Assembly: GCA_964019165.1 (NCBI GenBank)
Contig: OZ025275.1
Location: 11,282,030 to 11,346,029 of the forward strand
Source: Mastigias papua
Lineage: Eukaryota; Cnidaria; Scyphozoa; Rhizostomeae; Mastigiidae
Length of the DNA: 64,000 bases
Direction of reading: 5' to 3'
Below the pieces are notes generated by a model. The model was not told where the DNA came from and did not search any database. It was given only the letters and a program-made list of their open reading frames with translations. Position numbers and translations under genes: made by a program. This document shows positions 53,132-64,000 of this stretch, piece after piece (within the stretch, counting starts at the first letter, position 1; every line of letters begins with the position of its first letter).

Positions 53132-53480
53132 CAGGGTTCATACACATCCTGCCCAATATTTTTCCCGACTTTTCCTGACTTTTCTTGAAAACGAAGGTGT
53201 TTTTCCTGACTACATATCAGAAATACATAAAATTTTTCCTGACTAACTGGTGTTACAAATGATGCGAGCGACTGCTCTACTTTCTAAAATTGAGTAATTG
53301 AGCACATGTTCCAATTTGGGTTAGAAAAGGAGGCTCTCTGCTCAACTGGAACAAAAAATATCACAAACTCTGCAATGTATAGAGTTGGCTATTGGGTACC
53401 AAAGAAATCATCTGCATGAATGATAAAAATTCCTAACTTTTTCCTGACTTTCCTGATTTTTCCCGATTGTATGAACCCTG
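53132..53480. mobile_element. hAT-like MITE
   Basis: The ends CAGGGTTCATACA and TGTATGAACCCTG are terminal inverted repeats of a widespread animal hAT-related type. Inside, TTTTTCCTGACTTTTC-like motifs repeat in both arms. The immediate flanks are TAAAA on both sides, suggesting a 5-bp target duplication. Length 349 bp, no coding sequence. Confidence 0.75.
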
Positions 53481-53600
53481 TAAAAATGAAGCCTTCAACA
53501 ATTCTCAGTTCCATAAAGTGAGAGAAGTCGATGACAAGGACTGAGTCCTAAAGAGAATTGAACTACTTGGTAAGATAGGATTCTTGCAATACGTAACAAA

Positions 53601-53790
53601 AGTTCATTGATCATTATAAATTAGCATCATACTGTTATTTTCTAATTGCATAATTACTGAATGAATGCATAATAGCGTTAGTGTTTGATTTAATCAAGAA
53701 GTCAAAGTAATCATTCTACATAGAAAGTACTTTCCAATAAAGATATCAAAGCAGACATCGTATCCTGTTTGTCAACTCGGTACGAAAAAG
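53601..53790 (+). repeat. Dispersed repeat, copy B
   Basis: Direct-orientation partner of 48221-48400, diverged with short indels (for example GTGTTTGATTTAATCAAGAA against GTGTTTGATTTAACCAAAAA). Confidence 0.65.
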
Positions 53791-54632
53791 AAGCATGAAG
53801 AGTACAGAGGTTGATTAACAAACTACAAAAATTAACTTGATGAAATTTAGCTACGAAATAATAGACAAACGCCTCTACGTAGATTTCTGCACTGCGCTTC
53901 TAGGGTAGTCAAGCAACGTGAAAGGGGTTCATGAAAAGACTCTACGCAATAAAAGAGAACACAGAATCAAATTGAAGTCTCAGCACAGTCCACCAAGTGT
54001 ATTCTTGCAAGAAATCAATGGAGTGAGGGACCTAGCAATCCTCTTGAGCTTTTAAGGTTACACATCACAAATGCTGAAAACATTGAACACGGGCAACATT
54101 GTAGAAGCTCCGTTAACTGTGCAGCAATACGCCAGAAATAAATTCGCGAACTGAAACCAGCAGCCAGCGTTTTAAAAAGAGACGGATGTGCCTTCAAAAG
54201 TAAGCTGTGTTCTCTCTTTGAAAAATCTTCTACCATTTCGGAGAAACCGTCTATCAACTAAGAACTTGCTAAAGATATAGGTTGGGGTTGAATGACTAGA
54301 TCAACTCGAAATTCACAGCGTCCGTAGGCCTAAAGAAAAAGGGAAACTTCGAGGAAACAAGTTGTGTGAGATACAGCCTATTGTACGGGGGCATAGACAT
54401 TTTGAAGAATCAACGCATGCTTGAATAATTGAGATGACAACTCTAAAGCAATTTCATAAATATAATGAATATCATATGTTATGTTGTTAAACACAACTTA
54501 AGAAACCAACACGGAAACATAGAAATCACTTCCAAAGGAATCAAATTATCCATGTGGAGTAATCGAAGTCAGCTAATTTGAATGCATTTTGCGGAATGAA
54601 GAAAATCATAGAGGCAGGGTCATGCAAAAATA
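53791..54632. other. Spacer downstream of the sphingosine kinase stop
   Basis: Probable 3' untranslated region of the kinase gene for an unknown distance, then spacer. I found no convincing poly(A) signal and no other feature. Confidence 0.4.
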
Positions 54633-63108
<8,476 letters not shown>

Positions 63109-63284
63109 CTAAAATAAGCCAAGACAACCTACATTTAATGTCACTTGCTGATATTTACATTTGTCATCATGTTATTTTTTGACTTAAAATGCTATATGTA
63201 CTTTGCACTAGTTCAATGTCTATCTAATCTAAAATGAAATGCAGAAAAATCAAAAGAAATGTTGTTCTAGTCCAAAAAAACTAA
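63109..63284. other. Intron, nothing recognised
   Basis: Short AT-rich intron stretch between the kinase exon and the LINE fragment. Confidence 0.4.
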
Positions 63285-63480
63285 GTTGTTTTTCCTTATC
63301 TTTCCAGTGTTTGTCAAGCCCATTCTTAAGAGTGTTTAATGTTTGTGGCTGAGCAACTGTTTTTGGTAATCCATTTCACATACTTATGAACCTCCCTGTG
63401 AAAATTTCTGGGTATCTTATCTTGGATGAGTCTATACTATCTTTAGATGATGCCCTGGTGTGTCATGTACCTCCCTATGA
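63285..63480 (-). pseudogene. LINE C-terminal fragment
   Basis: The minus strand reads NGLPKTVAQPQTLNTLKNGL followed by DKHWKDKEKQL in one frame, and VHDTPGHHLKIV in another just upstream. This is the typical C-terminal end of CR1/L2-like reverse transcriptase ORFs (TRGH..KL...W..LP..VV.A.....FK..LD.HW). Frameshifts and stops show it is dead. It lies upstream of the leftward kinase exons, probably in an intron. Confidence 0.8.
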
Positions 63481-64000
63481 TCTATAGCACACCAGTTTAT
63501 TGTGTTAACATTATAACATCACTTGAAATACTTGCTAAATTGGATCATATGGGAATGCCAGGAGCAATGACAGGCATGGCAGGAGGCAGATCTTCTTTGA
63601 GGGCTCTTTAGAATAAAATATTGGCAATCATTTAATTTGGAATTGTACAAAAACCAAATAGATTGGCGTTTCATTGAAGAAAAGCTATCAAAGACATCCA
63701 TACTATAATACACAGATATATAAGTAGTAAGATTCAACTTTACCAAATTATAATATTTTGCTTCTCCATATGTCTATTGGTAAAAATACTTAGATTTAAT
63801 ATAAAAACTAATATGATTGTTACAAGAAATTCATGGGACCAAGCAACACACTTCTTGCCACCTCTGCCCTCCTTAGAAATGGCTAATGGGAACAGCTGTC
63901 CCTTTGCCCCCTCCTACAGTACCACTACCTCTCAGATACCAAATTGCCAAGTGTTTGTAAGTTAACAGCATGAAGGCCTTGGCTATTTCTTCCTATCCAC
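63481..64000. other. No feature recognised
   Basis: AT-rich sequence to the window edge. I looked for the first sphingosine kinase exon on the minus strand and did not find it. Confidence 0.4.

Overview
The window looks like nuclear DNA of an aquatic invertebrate animal. It is AT-rich and holds two conserved animal genes broken by GT-AG introns, a secreted thrombospondin-type protein, long (TA)n and (CA)n microsatellites, and decayed LINE, SINE, Tc1/mariner, MITE and LTR-retrotransposon copies. I cannot fix the phylum from sequence alone. All gene structures were built by hand from splice sites, reading phase and recalled protein families; no search was run.

Layout. 1-0.55 kb: possible 3' end of an LTR retrotransposon. 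1.36-9.39 kb, minus strand: the first four coding exons of a mu-crystallin / ornithine cyclodeaminase-family gene (ketimine reductase type), whose 3' exons lie beyond the left edge; its introns hold a large fold-back repeat, a TA-flanked MITE and a composite tRNA/5S-like SINE. 9.8-12.0 kb: a nest of mobile elements, with a Myb/SANT-like MITE sitting inside a LINE reverse transcriptase. 14.44-16.12 kb, minus: a complete four-exon gene for a secreted protein (signal peptide, Ser/Thr-rich stalk, thrombospondin type-1-like module, Cys-rich tail). 23.93-24.98 kb, minus: a second signal-peptide exon with an 84-bp (28-residue) tandem repeat, ending in the same intron phase. It may be an alternative first exon of the same gene or belong to a sister gene.

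25-48 kb has no recognisable gene; it holds a 21-bp minisatellite, an 8-bp satellite and dispersed repeats. 48-53.8 kb is rich in mobile elements: a broken Tc1/mariner transposon, a head-to-head inverted pair of tRNA-type SINEs between long (TA)n and (CA)n tracts, a LINE fragment and a hAT-like MITE. 54.63-63.11 kb, minus: the last four coding exons of a sphingosine kinase gene, whose 5' end lies beyond the right edge; its introns contain a decayed Ty3/gypsy-type integrase, microsatellites and a LINE C-terminal fragment.

The three minus-strand genes do not form an obvious pathway. One is a soluble NADPH-dependent imine reductase, one a secreted mucin-like adhesion or defence protein, and one a lipid kinase. 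The less ordinary signals are the paired phase-1 first exons of the thrombospondin-like locus, the tRNA/5S composite SINE, a near-perfect 25-bp-stem hairpin at 21.56 kb, and the nested transposon in the LINE.
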